A stretch of DNA of 64,000 bases. Source: Chromatiales bacterium. Lineage in GTDB: Bacteria; Pseudomonadota; Gammaproteobacteria; Chromatiales; Chromatiaceae. Within the stretch, counting starts at the first letter, position 1, and every line of letters begins with the position of its first letter. The notes under the pieces were generated by a model that was given only the letters and a program-made list of their open reading frames with translations, was not told where the DNA came from and did no database searches. A program made the translations under genes and the position numbers. Shown here piece by piece: positions 7,529-15,995 of the stretch. The stretch spans positions 62,001 through 126,000 of the forward strand of contig JANQLO010000040.1 of the NCBI GenBank assembly GCA_028280505.1, in the 5' to 3' direction.

Positions 7529-9765
7529 TCTCGGTCGTGATCTTCCTGCTTGCGATGCTACTCGCCGCTCTGCTGGCCCTGAAGTTGCAACGCCTAATAT
7601 CAGCTCCGGTAGCACACTTGGCAGACGCCATGCATCGGGTGTCGGACTCACGCAATTACAGCACGCGGATGGAAAAAACCGCGAATGACGAAATCGGCAT
7701 GCTGATCGATTCGTTTAATGCCATGCTCACACAGATCGAGGCACACGAAACCGCACTGCGAGAGGCCAAAGACGACGCCGAAAGCGCGAGTCGCGCCAAA
7801 TCACGTTTTCTGGCCACCATGAGTCATGAGATCCGTACACCGATGAATGGCGTCATGGGCATGGCCGAGTTACTGCAAAGCACCGAACTGAACGAACGTC
7901 AGATCGAATACGCCAAGATCATCCGCAGTTCTGCGGACTCGTTGCTGACAATCATCAACGACATCCTCGATTTCTCCAAAATCGAAGCCGGCAAGCTCGA
8001 TTTGGAGCACGTCGCATTCGATTTGCGCGAGCAAATCGAAAACACCGCACAAAACCTAACCGCCCGAGCACGCGGAAAAGGGCTCGACCTGGATCTCGCG
8101 CTCGCACCCGATTTGACCCGGGAGGTTGTCGGCGATCCCGCCCGTGTAACGCAAGTTCTTAACAACCTCATCGGCAACGCAATCAAGTTCACCAATAGCG
8201 GCCGTGTCACGGTTCGTGCCAGAAACCTCACAGAACAACCCAAGCGATGCCGTTTTCGGATTGAAGTGGAAGACACCGGTATCGGAATCGACGAAGACGT
8301 CCGACAGCACGTTTTCGACTCCTTCCGCCAAGCCGACAGCTCGACAACCCGCAAGTTCGGCGGTACAGGCCTGGGTCTGGCAATTGCCAGAGAACTGGTT
8401 CAGTTGCTCGACGGTGATATCGACTTCGAGTCCAATCCCGGCGAAGGCACCACCTTTCGGTTTGACTTCGCCCTGGACAAGCCGGAGAAAGCCGAACCGA
8501 TCGATCTGCCGATATTCGAGCGAAAACCCATACTGATTGCAGAACGCGATCCCGCGAGCTGTCAGGCCTTGGTAGATCAGTTGATTTATGTACGGCTACG
8601 GCCGGTCTATGTGAGAGATCCGGCAGCCGCACTGGCACAATTGCGGCTGTCCGTCGCACAAGGCAATCCCTTCGCCGTACTCTTGATCGATGAAGGCCTA
8701 CCGGGCCTTTACACCAGTGAATTGGCAAAAGCACTGCGCAACAGCCCCGAATTCGACGATCTCAGCGTCGTTACGATGCGTTACGTCGGACAAAACGCAT
8801 ACGGCCCTCCTTTGGCAGCCAAGCAAACCGCGGTACTGAGCAAACCGGTACGACAGCATGATCTTTACCATTGCATGACCCTTGCGCTAGACAGCGCCGG
8901 AAAAACTGACGGTGCCGAAACATCCGACGAGAATGCAACCGACATCAGGGCACCGAAGGATACCGTTCAGCAACGGCGGATACTCATGGCGGAAGACAAT
9001 GTAGTCAACCAGGTCGTCGCATCCGAAACACTCGTATCACTCGGCTACGAGGTCACAGTTGTTGAAGACGGCCTGCAGGCGGTGGAACGGTTCACCACGG
9101 AACCTTTCGATCTCATCCTAATGGACTGCCAGTTGCCGAGGCTTGACGGTTACAGTGCAGCTCGCCGGATCAGAGCGATCGAAACCGAGCGTGGACAAGG
9201 GCGTATCCCGATCGTCGCGCTTACCGCCTACGCAATGACCGGCGACCGTGAGCGTGCATTGGCATGCGGTATGGACGACTATGTCAGTAAACCCTACACA
9301 CAAGAAGAAATCGGCAGGGTGCTCGAACGCTGGCATAACAACGCCCATGGCAGACCCGGTTCGGATCACGAAGGCACCAACGACATATACCAAATCGACG
9401 ATGCCATGCTGCAGCATCTCAGGGAACTGCAACGTCCCGGACGTCCAAGTATATTGCGTCAACTACTCGATCTTTACATTAACGGCAGCGAAGACATCAC
9501 AAACCAGATGCGAGATGCAATCGCCGGACAACGGCGCGATACCTTGCAACGCGCGGCACACACGCTGAAATCCAGCAGTGCCAACCTCGGCGCCGAGGCA
9601 TTCGCCGCCAGGTGCCGGATAATCGAACAGGCCGCTCGAGAAGCTCAATGGGCGAAGTTGTCCCAATTGGTCGACACCGTTATCGCCGATATCCCGCAAG
9701 TGATTGCCGCAATAAAAGAAGCAATCGAAACACTGGACGACGTACCGCCCGCCGCCGACGATTGA
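7462..9765 (+). CDS. hybrid histidine kinase, C-terminal part (TM-HAMP-HisKA-HATPase-REC-REC-HPt)
   Basis: Cytoplasmic signalling portion of the CHASE8 kinase; the frame is open from 7447 and the TTG at 7462 is only a nominal start. Domains in order: membrane helix (about 23-43), HAMP (45-100), HisKA with phospho-His 122 in ATMSHEIRTP, HATPase with NNLIGNAIKF, DTGIGID and GGTGLGLAI, a divergent receiver (LLIDEGLPG, LSKPV), a canonical receiver (AEDN, LMDCQLP, VSKPY) and an HPt domain with HTLKSSS. Together with 6992-7528 this is a complete kinase broken by one base. With the YfiR-like gene upstream it forms a periplasm-sensing phosphorelay. The output partner is unknown, as no DNA-binding or cyclase gene is adjacent. 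Confidence 0.85.
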   Translation: MGYLHVQMDLSGVYEELWEQAMISVVIFLLAMLLAALLALKLQRLISAPVAHLADAMHRVSDSRNYSTRMEKTANDEIGMLIDSFNAMLTQIEAHETALREAKDDAESASRAKSRFLATMSHEIRTPMNGVMGMAELLQSTELNERQIEYAKIIRSSADSLLTIINDILDFSKIEAGKLDLEHVAFDLREQIENTAQNLTARARGKGLDLDLALAPDLTREVVGDPARVTQVLNNLIGNAIKFTNSGRVTVRARNLTEQPKRCRFRIEVEDTGIGIDEDVRQHVFDSFRQADSSTTRKFGGTGLGLAIARELVQLLDGDIDFESNPGEGTTFRFDFALDKPEKAEPIDLPIFERKPILIAERDPASCQALVDQLIYVRLRPVYVRDPAAALAQLRLSVAQGNPFAVLLIDEGLPGLYTSELAKALRNSPEFDDLSVVTMRYVGQNAYGPPLAAKQTAVLSKPVRQHDLYHCMTLALDSAGKTDGAETSDENATDIRAPKDTVQQRRILMAEDNVVNQVVASETLVSLGYEVTVVEDGLQAVERFTTEPFDLILMDCQLPRLDGYSAARRIRAIETERGQGRIPIVALTAYAMTGDRERALACGMDDYVSKPYTQEEIGRVLERWHNNAHGRPGSDHEGTNDIYQIDDAMLQHLRELQRPGRPSILRQLLDLYINGSEDITNQMRDAIAGQRRDTLQRAAHTLKSSSANLGAEAFAARCRIIEQAAREAQWAKLSQLVDTVIADIPQVIAAIKEAIETLDDVPPAADD

Positions 9766-9805
9766 ACCACGACATCGATGTGCCGAGAGAACGTTTGCGG
9801 ACAGT

Positions 9806-10210
9806 CTAGTCGGAACCCATCATGGCTTGAACCGGTGCCGTGGACCGATCGTCGGTCACTGCTGCAGCGGCGGCCTCACGGGTGTAAAAAACACCATCCC
9901 GCACAAACCCCGCAATAACCTCGGAACAGACTTCCAAGGCCCTGCCTTGCTCATCGCATGCCGCCACCCAGCTCGCCGGTAGACCCTCGAGCACATGGAT
10001 CGGAGCCAAACGACCATCGGCAAATCGCGATAAGACCGTCTCGCATGTACTGACATTGAAGTAAGCGGGCCGAAATCCTGCACAGGCGTTACCGGCACTT
10101 ACGCCACCGGTACCTGCGTAGACCCGGTTCTCGGCTTCCAGGGTCTCGGCCGACCAGGAACATGGCAGCTTACACACCGATTCGGCTCCATCGGCTTGTG
10201 GCTCTCTCAT
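9806..10210 (-). CDS. conserved small protein of unknown function
   Basis: A 134-residue soluble protein that I cannot assign. The start is well supported: GGAGG lies 6 bp before ATG. It is acidic and has Cys in VCKLPCSWS, GNACAGFRP, VSTCETVLS, AACDEQG and LEVCSEV, seven in all, which is many for this size; they could bind a metal or form disulfides. No signal peptide or membrane helix is seen. It stands alone, convergent with the kinase gene and divergent from the redoxin gene. Confidence 0.6.
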   Translation of the reverse strand: MREPQADGAESVCKLPCSWSAETLEAENRVYAGTGGVSAGNACAGFRPAYFNVSTCETVLSRFADGRLAPIHVLEGLPASWVAACDEQGRALEVCSEVIAGFVRDGVFYTREAAAAAVTDDRSTAPVQAMMGSD

Positions 10211-10556
10211 TCTCAGCCTCCACGAACCGGCGTTGCATCATTATTTAACCGGCGCTTGAATCCTTCATGCATCAGCCGAGCCATGTTTGGCATCTCTCTT
10301 CCCAAACGCTTTGATCTGCCAAAAAACATATATTAAATCATATAATTATAGATAACCCTTCCCGCGACATTGATATAGGAACCCCTGCACCAAAGTTACC
10401 GAAACCGACAAAAGCGTAAAATTTTCCAACACCCGGTCCAAAGCCAAATCGCAACATTCGTAGCACGGCTGTTTCAAACTCGACCGAGACAAATCGCCAG
10501 TCGATTGAAATACAAATGCGAACGCTCGGGTCATGCTCTTTATGGAGGTGATCTGT
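10211..10556. other. divergent promoter region, no gene
   Basis: Gap of 346 bp between two divergent genes. It contains an AT-rich stretch at about 10325-10360, likely holding promoter elements, and at 10544-10551 the strong RBS GGAGGTGA for the redoxin gene. No coding sequence is convincing. Confidence 0.5.
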
Positions 10557-11279
10557 ATGCGCACGACCAAAGGATTCCTGCGGGCTTCGGTGGCCTCGTT
10601 GACGTTGACGCTTGCGGCCGGCTTGTCGGCCGATCCCGGAGGCATTAATCCGCCCTCCGGCCGGACACCGACAATCTGGATCGGACCCGAAATACTGACG
10701 CCAACCGAAGTGGGCATCGGCAAACCGATTCCCGATCTCGAATTACACGATGTGGAAGGCAATAAACATGCGCTTCACGGCAACACTCGAAGCAAAGGCA
10801 TGGTCATTGTGGTGCGTGATCCCGAATGCCCAGTATCGAAGCGTTACGGACCTCGCATATCGAGTATGGCTCGACACTATCTCACCGCCGGCTTTGGCTT
10901 CGTCTTTATCTACCCGAGCGAAACACTGGATAAAGCGCAACGCATTCGGGATCGCGAGAACCTCGCGATTCCGGGGCTTTATGTCGGTCAGGGTAGCTTC
11001 GCTTTAGCGGAGAAGCTCGGGGTGAAAAGCACCGGCGAGGTCTTCATACTCGACGCCGACAATCGACTGCGTTATCGCGGTGCAATCGATGATCAATACG
11101 GCCTCGGGTACACCAAAGACGTACCGACACGCCATTATCTGCGTAACGCGCTGGATGCCATGACGCAAGGCCGGGCCATCACTACCCCGGCCACCTCGGC
11201 ACCGGGCTGTTTTATCGACGCCGACCCGACCAAGGATCAATTGTTCCAACCGCTATCCGCCGGACAAATGTTGTCCTAG
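10557..11279 (+). CDS. exported thioredoxin-fold (redoxin/AhpC-TSA-like) protein
   Basis: Probable periplasmic thiol-redox protein of 240 residues. ATG 10557 is chosen because GGAGGTGA lies 5 bp upstream; ATGs 12 and 24 bp earlier lack this. Residues 1-25 look like a signal peptide. The core has VIVVRDPECPVSKRYGPRIS, where the single Cys of CPVS takes the place of a CxxC, so it is peroxiredoxin-like rather than a classical disulfide reductase. The stretch LAEKLGVKSTGEVFILDADN with GAIDDQYG matches redoxin-domain proteins found with copper or metalloenzyme systems. The substrate is unknown. Confidence 0.75.
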   Translation: MRTTKGFLRASVASLTLTLAAGLSADPGGINPPSGRTPTIWIGPEILTPTEVGIGKPIPDLELHDVEGNKHALHGNTRSKGMVIVVRDPECPVSKRYGPRISSMARHYLTAGFGFVFIYPSETLDKAQRIRDRENLAIPGLYVGQGSFALAEKLGVKSTGEVFILDADNRLRYRGAIDDQYGLGYTKDVPTRHYLRNALDAMTQGRAITTPATSAPGCFIDADPTKDQLFQPLSAGQMLS

Positions 11280-11305
11280 ATTCGCATCCGGTCATTCATA
11301 CATCA

Positions 11306-12670
11306 TCACGCGATCGCAATATTTTGCGGCCGCACGTCGCTCGGGCGTTTACTGAGAATCTCGAACACGTCCGTAAGCGTCTCATCGCCACCGACATTGC
11401 CGGGGAAGATCACCACGGGCAAATGCGCAAAACGCCGATGTTCCGGCGGGCACATCACTACCGAGCAACCGGGACTTATTTGACCGAGCACCCGCGCGGT
11501 GCGCAAAGCCAAACCGCGACTCAGGGTATCGTTTGACGTAATCCCGCCTTTGCTGATCAAGAACCCAATCTCACGCGGCAGATTCTGGACCAATCGCACC
11601 AGAAAGGCGGAAACCCGATCACCGAAAGCCAAACGTTCAGCCTTACTCGGAAACCGACGCTCACCGCGACTGGTGTACAACACCACGCTCCGATTCTGCC
11701 GCTGCGCCTTGAGTAAGTGTTCCTGAATCGCGATATGCAACCGGTCTTCGTCGTGCACCAGTTGGTCCAGATCGATATGCACCGGCACCACCGACGTGTG
11801 ATCGATTAGGTAGCGCAACTGACGGGTCGACTTATCGACATGCGATCCCACCAATACCACTCCAACCCGACCGCGGCGCACATAGCGCGACATATCTTCT
11901 GCCCTGACCGGCTGCGGCGGCAGATCGGCAAAGGCGCTGAGCAGACTGGCCGCGCTTCGAAACAAAAAGCGTTTACCACGTGCTGCGGCCGCCAGAACCT
12001 GACGAGCAAATTGCGCCAAATCATCGGGGTGTTCCGCGTCGACCACACCACACGTATTGTGCGCCAGCGAATCGAGTCGATCATCGAGTTCGCCGCGCAC
12101 ATCGCTCAGACTGAAATACTCGACCTGGCTCGCCTTGATTCGCCCAGCGGTCTTCTCTTCGACATAGTCGGGTAAATAGGCCGTACTGAAGCCGAACACG
12201 GTGTCCTTGGCGAACTCGGTTTCGTGCACCGGCACCGGCTCACCATCGACCAGTAGATAATGAGTACCGCCACGCGTGACCCGCCCACCCTCGAAGAAGG
12301 CCGGAATCAGGAAATGCGCATCGAATGGCCCCAGTTCTTCGGCGATCACATCGGTTTCGACCGGATAATGTCCGCGCAAGGTCGAATCCGAACGGCTGAC
12401 GATCACCGGTACAATGACGATCCCTTGCGCGTCGAGTTGATCGAGTGCGGTACGTAGATTGATACAGATCTCGCGCGTGATTCGGGCTGCCCGGGAGGCA
12501 TCCATGCCGCGGGTATTGCTGAGGACGAAAAACAACGGCGATTCGTCTCGTAATGCTTCAACCAAGGTCGCCGGATTCCAACGAGTCAACAACAGGCAGC
12601 TATGTACCGTCTGCGAACCGGTGGGGTCATCGTCGATTGCAATGATCTTTGTCTTGGGCCGAGTGTCCAT
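11306..12670 (-). CDS. four-carbon acid sugar kinase family protein (DUF1537)
   Basis: ATP-dependent kinase of the DUF1537 family, whose characterised members (OtnK, DtnK, LtnD-associated kinases) phosphorylate four-carbon sugar acids such as threonate or erythronate. The N-terminus IIAIDDDPTGSQTVHSC is the family signature; SRSDSTLRGHYPVE and the C-terminal FLISKGGITSNDTLSRGL and PGNVGGDETL segments complete the substrate and nucleotide sites. It starts 11 bp after the upstream transketolase-like gene, so both are probably one transcript from the IclR-facing promoter. The 4-carbon dehydrogenase and aldolase normally paired with these kinases are absent here, so the true substrate is open. 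Confidence 0.88.
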   Translation of the reverse strand: MDTRPKTKIIAIDDDPTGSQTVHSCLLLTRWNPATLVEALRDESPLFFVLSNTRGMDASRAARITREICINLRTALDQLDAQGIVIVPVIVSRSDSTLRGHYPVETDVIAEELGPFDAHFLIPAFFEGGRVTRGGTHYLLVDGEPVPVHETEFAKDTVFGFSTAYLPDYVEEKTAGRIKASQVEYFSLSDVRGELDDRLDSLAHNTCGVVDAEHPDDLAQFARQVLAAAARGKRFLFRSAASLLSAFADLPPQPVRAEDMSRYVRRGRVGVVLVGSHVDKSTRQLRYLIDHTSVVPVHIDLDQLVHDEDRLHIAIQEHLLKAQRQNRSVVLYTSRGERRFPSKAERLAFGDRVSAFLVRLVQNLPREIGFLISKGGITSNDTLSRGLALRTARVLGQISPGCSVVMCPPEHRRFAHLPVVIFPGNVGGDETLTDVFEILSKRPSDVRPQNIAIA

Positions 12671-12681
12671 GTTGTCACCCC

Positions 12682-14913
12682 TCAGGCCGCAACGACCGGA
12701 CTTGCCAGCCCCTGCGCACGTTCTGCCAGACCCTCGGCAGTGATACCGTTGTAAGCCATCAGCTCCGCCGGGCTGGCGGTCGTCTCACCACGCTGCCAAC
12801 CGAATAACTCACGCGCGGGAGCATGACTGCGCAACAATACCGGTTCCAGCGCGAGCGTACCGCCACCGCTCACCCCGATCAGCACATCACCGCCGAACAA
12901 AGCGTCGAATTCATCGTCGGCCATGAAGGCATTGTCGGGCTCGGCACTGTGTTGCCAGGCAACATCACCGGAACGGTACAAGCGACGTGGGTTGGCAACA
13001 CACACGATGCGCACGCGGTAACCGAACTGCTCGAGTTGATCCTTGGCGGCAAATACCGGCAGGTAGATCATGTCGCCGGTTACGGCAAACACGATGGTTC
13101 CCCGGCCGCCTTCGGCAGACTCGTAAAGAACCGTTGCACCCTGCTCGATTGCTTGTTTCGCCCGCTCAGGCGTCGTATGCACCGGCAATGCCGACTTCGA
13201 TGCGACAATGCTGATGCATTTGTTCGACTGCGTATTGGCCCAGCGATACGCAGCCTGGATCATGTTGGCGTCGGCCGGGTACAGCAGATAAACGTTGCCG
13301 TTACGCATCTGACCACCGATGTAGTTCTCGATCTCCGGGCGCTGATGGGTCCAACCGTTTCGTCCCTGCTCCAACGCACCGGCGGTGAACATGCTGATCA
13401 CCGCGGGAGTCTTACGTCGTAGCTCGGCCATCGCCTGGCCGACGGTCTGGACGATCGGCCAACCGTTGATCGCGAAACTCTCGTACGACAACCAGAGCGA
13501 ACGTCCACCGAACAACGCGAGCCCGGCGGCGAAACCGGCACAGGCATCTTCGTTTAACGGCTCGTAAACCTGACCACCGGGGCTCTGGTTGTACAGCGTA
13601 TCTTCTGTCGGGTGGCGAATCTTCAGTGCCTCGTTTACCGGCTTCATGTTCGAGGCCTCGTTACCGTCGGCATTGGTGACGACGAACTGTGCATCGCGCC
13701 GGCCCAGCTCGGCGACCATGTGCGCCATCGCGGTCGCCGGCACCGCCTTTTCACCGACCTCGAAAGCCTTGGTCGGTAGCTCACCGATGTCGGCCATCTC
13801 ACGTTCGAACTCCGTCACCACGGTGCGTCCGGCCGGGCCACCGCCGGCGCGGGCCATATTGGTCCGTACCAGGGCCCAAGCCTCGGGCGACAACGCACGT
13901 TCGGCCAGCGCCCGGGCGATGTTGTCTTTCTCGGGTTTATCGCCCGGGTAGAGGTTATGTGACTTGGCACCGTGCGCATGCACCCCGGCACCCTTGAGTT
14001 GTTTGATGATCAGCACGCTCAGCGTACCGCTCATGGCGGCATCCGCGGCCGCCTGGGCACCTTCGAGTACCGCCCGGATAAAGACCGCACGCGCCCGATC
14101 GCCGAAGCGGGTGCTGTCGACATAGGCCCCCTCTTGACCGGCGTCGTCATAATCCTTCGCATCGATCAGAATAACGTTCCGCACGTCATGCGCCTGCCAA
14201 TAGGCAGTCATCTGTGCATTGTCCATGAGAGAAACCATCGAATGGTGCTCCTGGCTGTAACCGTTCCACACCAGCACCGGCAGGAAATTGGTCACATTCG
14301 GATAACTGGTTTGGAAGTGTTTGATCGCCGACAGGATATATGGCTCACCCAAACCACCGTCGCCGATGGTGCAAGGGAAAAGCTTGTCCGGATTGAGGTA
14401 AGCACCGGCCATGGCAAAGTGTTGTCCCTGACCAAGCGGACCGGCCGGTGCCAGCAAACCGGGAATCGCACCGGACAGGTGGCCAAGCAAACCATCGCGT
14501 TCACGGAAACGGGACTGCAGGTCATTCATGGTGTGAATGCCCATGGCCTCGAGCGAGCCGTCAAGAAACATCGCGCTGTAAAAACCGGGTGCGTGGTGAC
14601 CGACCTCGGTGACGATATTGTTGTGTCCGAGCATGACCAAGGCCGCATAGGCATCGGCCGAACTGGCGAAGCCGCCCGGATGGCCAGATTCCTTGGACGC
14701 ACACAATTGCAGTGTGGTGTATCGCAGGCCGTCAGCGACCAGCTGCGTCTGAAACACCGCAGCCTCATCGATCACTTCGATCGCCTTTGCATCATGAGCG
14801 ATAACCGGCACCCGCCCGAAATGATCGAACCCGGCTGGCGACGGGTTCTCATGCAACATCCCCTCACAGAACGACGGACGTAACTCAAAGACTTCTTTGG
14901 CGGCTGTACTCAT
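12682..14913 (-). CDS. thiamine-diphosphate transketolase/phosphoketolase-like enzyme (xylulose 5-phosphate epimerase-type family)
   Basis: Large ThDP enzyme of 743 residues. The start ATG 14913 has AGGAGT 7 bp upstream; the longer open frame to 14994 lacks support. Visible motifs: SKESGHPGGFASSADAY, the ThDP/Mg site beginning GDGG and ending with the Asn of VWNG, and the activating Glu in LWLSYESFAING. The family is often annotated as phosphoketolase or as D-xylulose 5-phosphate 3-epimerase. I cannot tell which chemistry applies. It is transcribed with the four-carbon acid sugar kinase and divergently from an IclR regulator, which suggests an inducible sugar or sugar-acid pathway. Confidence 0.8.
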   Translation of the reverse strand: MSTAAKEVFELRPSFCEGMLHENPSPAGFDHFGRVPVIAHDAKAIEVIDEAAVFQTQLVADGLRYTTLQLCASKESGHPGGFASSADAYAALVMLGHNNIVTEVGHHAPGFYSAMFLDGSLEAMGIHTMNDLQSRFRERDGLLGHLSGAIPGLLAPAGPLGQGQHFAMAGAYLNPDKLFPCTIGDGGLGEPYILSAIKHFQTSYPNVTNFLPVLVWNGYSQEHHSMVSLMDNAQMTAYWQAHDVRNVILIDAKDYDDAGQEGAYVDSTRFGDRARAVFIRAVLEGAQAAADAAMSGTLSVLIIKQLKGAGVHAHGAKSHNLYPGDKPEKDNIARALAERALSPEAWALVRTNMARAGGGPAGRTVVTEFEREMADIGELPTKAFEVGEKAVPATAMAHMVAELGRRDAQFVVTNADGNEASNMKPVNEALKIRHPTEDTLYNQSPGGQVYEPLNEDACAGFAAGLALFGGRSLWLSYESFAINGWPIVQTVGQAMAELRRKTPAVISMFTAGALEQGRNGWTHQRPEIENYIGGQMRNGNVYLLYPADANMIQAAYRWANTQSNKCISIVASKSALPVHTTPERAKQAIEQGATVLYESAEGGRGTIVFAVTGDMIYLPVFAAKDQLEQFGYRVRIVCVANPRRLYRSGDVAWQHSAEPDNAFMADDEFDALFGGDVLIGVSGGGTLALEPVLLRSHAPARELFGWQRGETTASPAELMAYNGITAEGLAERAQGLASPVVAA

Positions 14914-15003
14914 GCTCTTCACTCCTGACAGTGTCGTGAGACCGCATGACTGCGGTGTTGAGCAGAAGCTAGGCTCACACCAGTTTTTTCGCAATAAAAT
15001 ATA

Positions 15004-15022
15004 TATTTTGTATTATGAAATA
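15004..15022. promoter_or_regulatory. putative IclR operator, copy 1
   Basis: TATTTTGTATTATGAAATA, an imperfect palindrome in the divergent intergenic region, matches the copy at 15101-15119 at 17 of 19 positions. It lies about 90 bp upstream of the transketolase-like gene. Repetition next to an IclR gene is the evidence; the regulator assignment is inferred. Confidence 0.55.
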
Positions 15023-15100
15023 TTGGTCTGTTAACGCCCAAATGGATTATAAACGATTAAGATAAAAAGAGTTTTTCCAGTCTAGACAATACCAGAAGCA

Positions 15101-15119
15101 TATTTCGTAATATGAAATA
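15101..15119. promoter_or_regulatory. putative IclR operator, copy 2
   Basis: TATTTCGTAATATGAAATA has perfect 6-bp arms (TATTTC and GAAATA) around a 7-base centre and repeats copy 1, with 97 bp between their starts. A weaker relative (ATTTCCCATATTATGG, about 15180-15195) overlaps the likely promoter-RBS region of the IclR gene, as expected for autoregulation. Confidence 0.55.
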
Positions 15120-15207
15120 GTCATTCGCAATCTCCGTGATTCACAGTTTTTGTGCGCGTCTAGCACGATACATCAGAAAATTTCCCATATTATGGTAGAG
15201 TGTCTAT

Positions 15208-15978
15208 ATGAGTGAAAAGAAGAATGCCTCATCCATTCAGGTTATCGACCGTGCCGCAGCCCTGCTGGATGCGATTGCGCGTTATCAGGATCCGGTCAGT
15301 TTGAAAATCCTGAGCGCAGAAACCGGCCTTCACGCGTCGACCACCCATCGTATCCTCGGATCCTTGATCGAAAACCGTTTCGTGGAAAAGAATTCAGCCG
15401 GTCATTACCGGCTGGGTATGCGTCTGCTGCAGCTTGGGGTACGGTTGCACAGCAATATCGATCTACGCTCGGTCGCGTTACCGGCGATGGAATCGCTGCG
15501 CGATAAGCTTGGGGAATCGGTCAACCTCACCGTACGCGAAGGCGACGTGGTGGTTTATATCGAAAAAGCAACACCGAACCGCATGATGCATGTACAGCAA
15601 TTGGTCGGCAGCCGCGCGCCGCTGCACGTCACCGCGGTCGGCAAGCTCATGCTCGGCGCAGCCGGTGCCGATGAGATACGGGGTTATGCCGATCGTACCA
15701 ATCTACCGGCCTATACGCGCAATACCATCACCACCCTGCCGCGTCTGGTCGACGAATGTCAGCAGGCGGCCGAGCGGGGCTATGCGCTGGACAACGAAGA
15801 GGCGGAGATCGATGTCGGCTGCATCGGCGTACTACTTCACGACAGCACGGGAACGGTGGCTGCCGGTTTATCGGTATCGGCGCCGATCGAACGCCGACGC
15901 ATGGCCTGGATCGATGAAGTCATCGAGGCCGGCAACCATATCTCGTCTCAACTCGGTTATCAGCCGCAGAGCGACTGA
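15208..15978 (+). CDS. IclR family transcriptional regulator
   Basis: DNA-binding regulator of 256 residues. The N-terminal winged helix (about 9-75) reads IQVIDRAAALLDAI through HASTTHRILGSLIENRF. The C-terminal effector domain shows the IclR block LPAMESLRDKLGESVNLTVREG, followed by HVTAVGKLMLG and a Cys in EIDVGCIGVLLHD. It is divergent from the transketolase-like/kinase pair with a 294-bp gap that holds two matching palindromes, so it very probably controls that pair. The effector is unknown. Confidence 0.9.
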   Translation: MSEKKNASSIQVIDRAAALLDAIARYQDPVSLKILSAETGLHASTTHRILGSLIENRFVEKNSAGHYRLGMRLLQLGVRLHSNIDLRSVALPAMESLRDKLGESVNLTVREGDVVVYIEKATPNRMMHVQQLVGSRAPLHVTAVGKLMLGAAGADEIRGYADRTNLPAYTRNTITTLPRLVDECQQAAERGYALDNEEAEIDVGCIGVLLHDSTGTVAAGLSVSAPIERRRMAWIDEVIEAGNHISSQLGYQPQSD

Positions 15979-15995
15979 ACGCACTGGCCTGAATT

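Noticed and set aside
13972-14883. 303-codon frame on the + strand
   Set aside because: Antisense to the transketolase-like gene, which carries clear ThDP motifs; no recognisable family.
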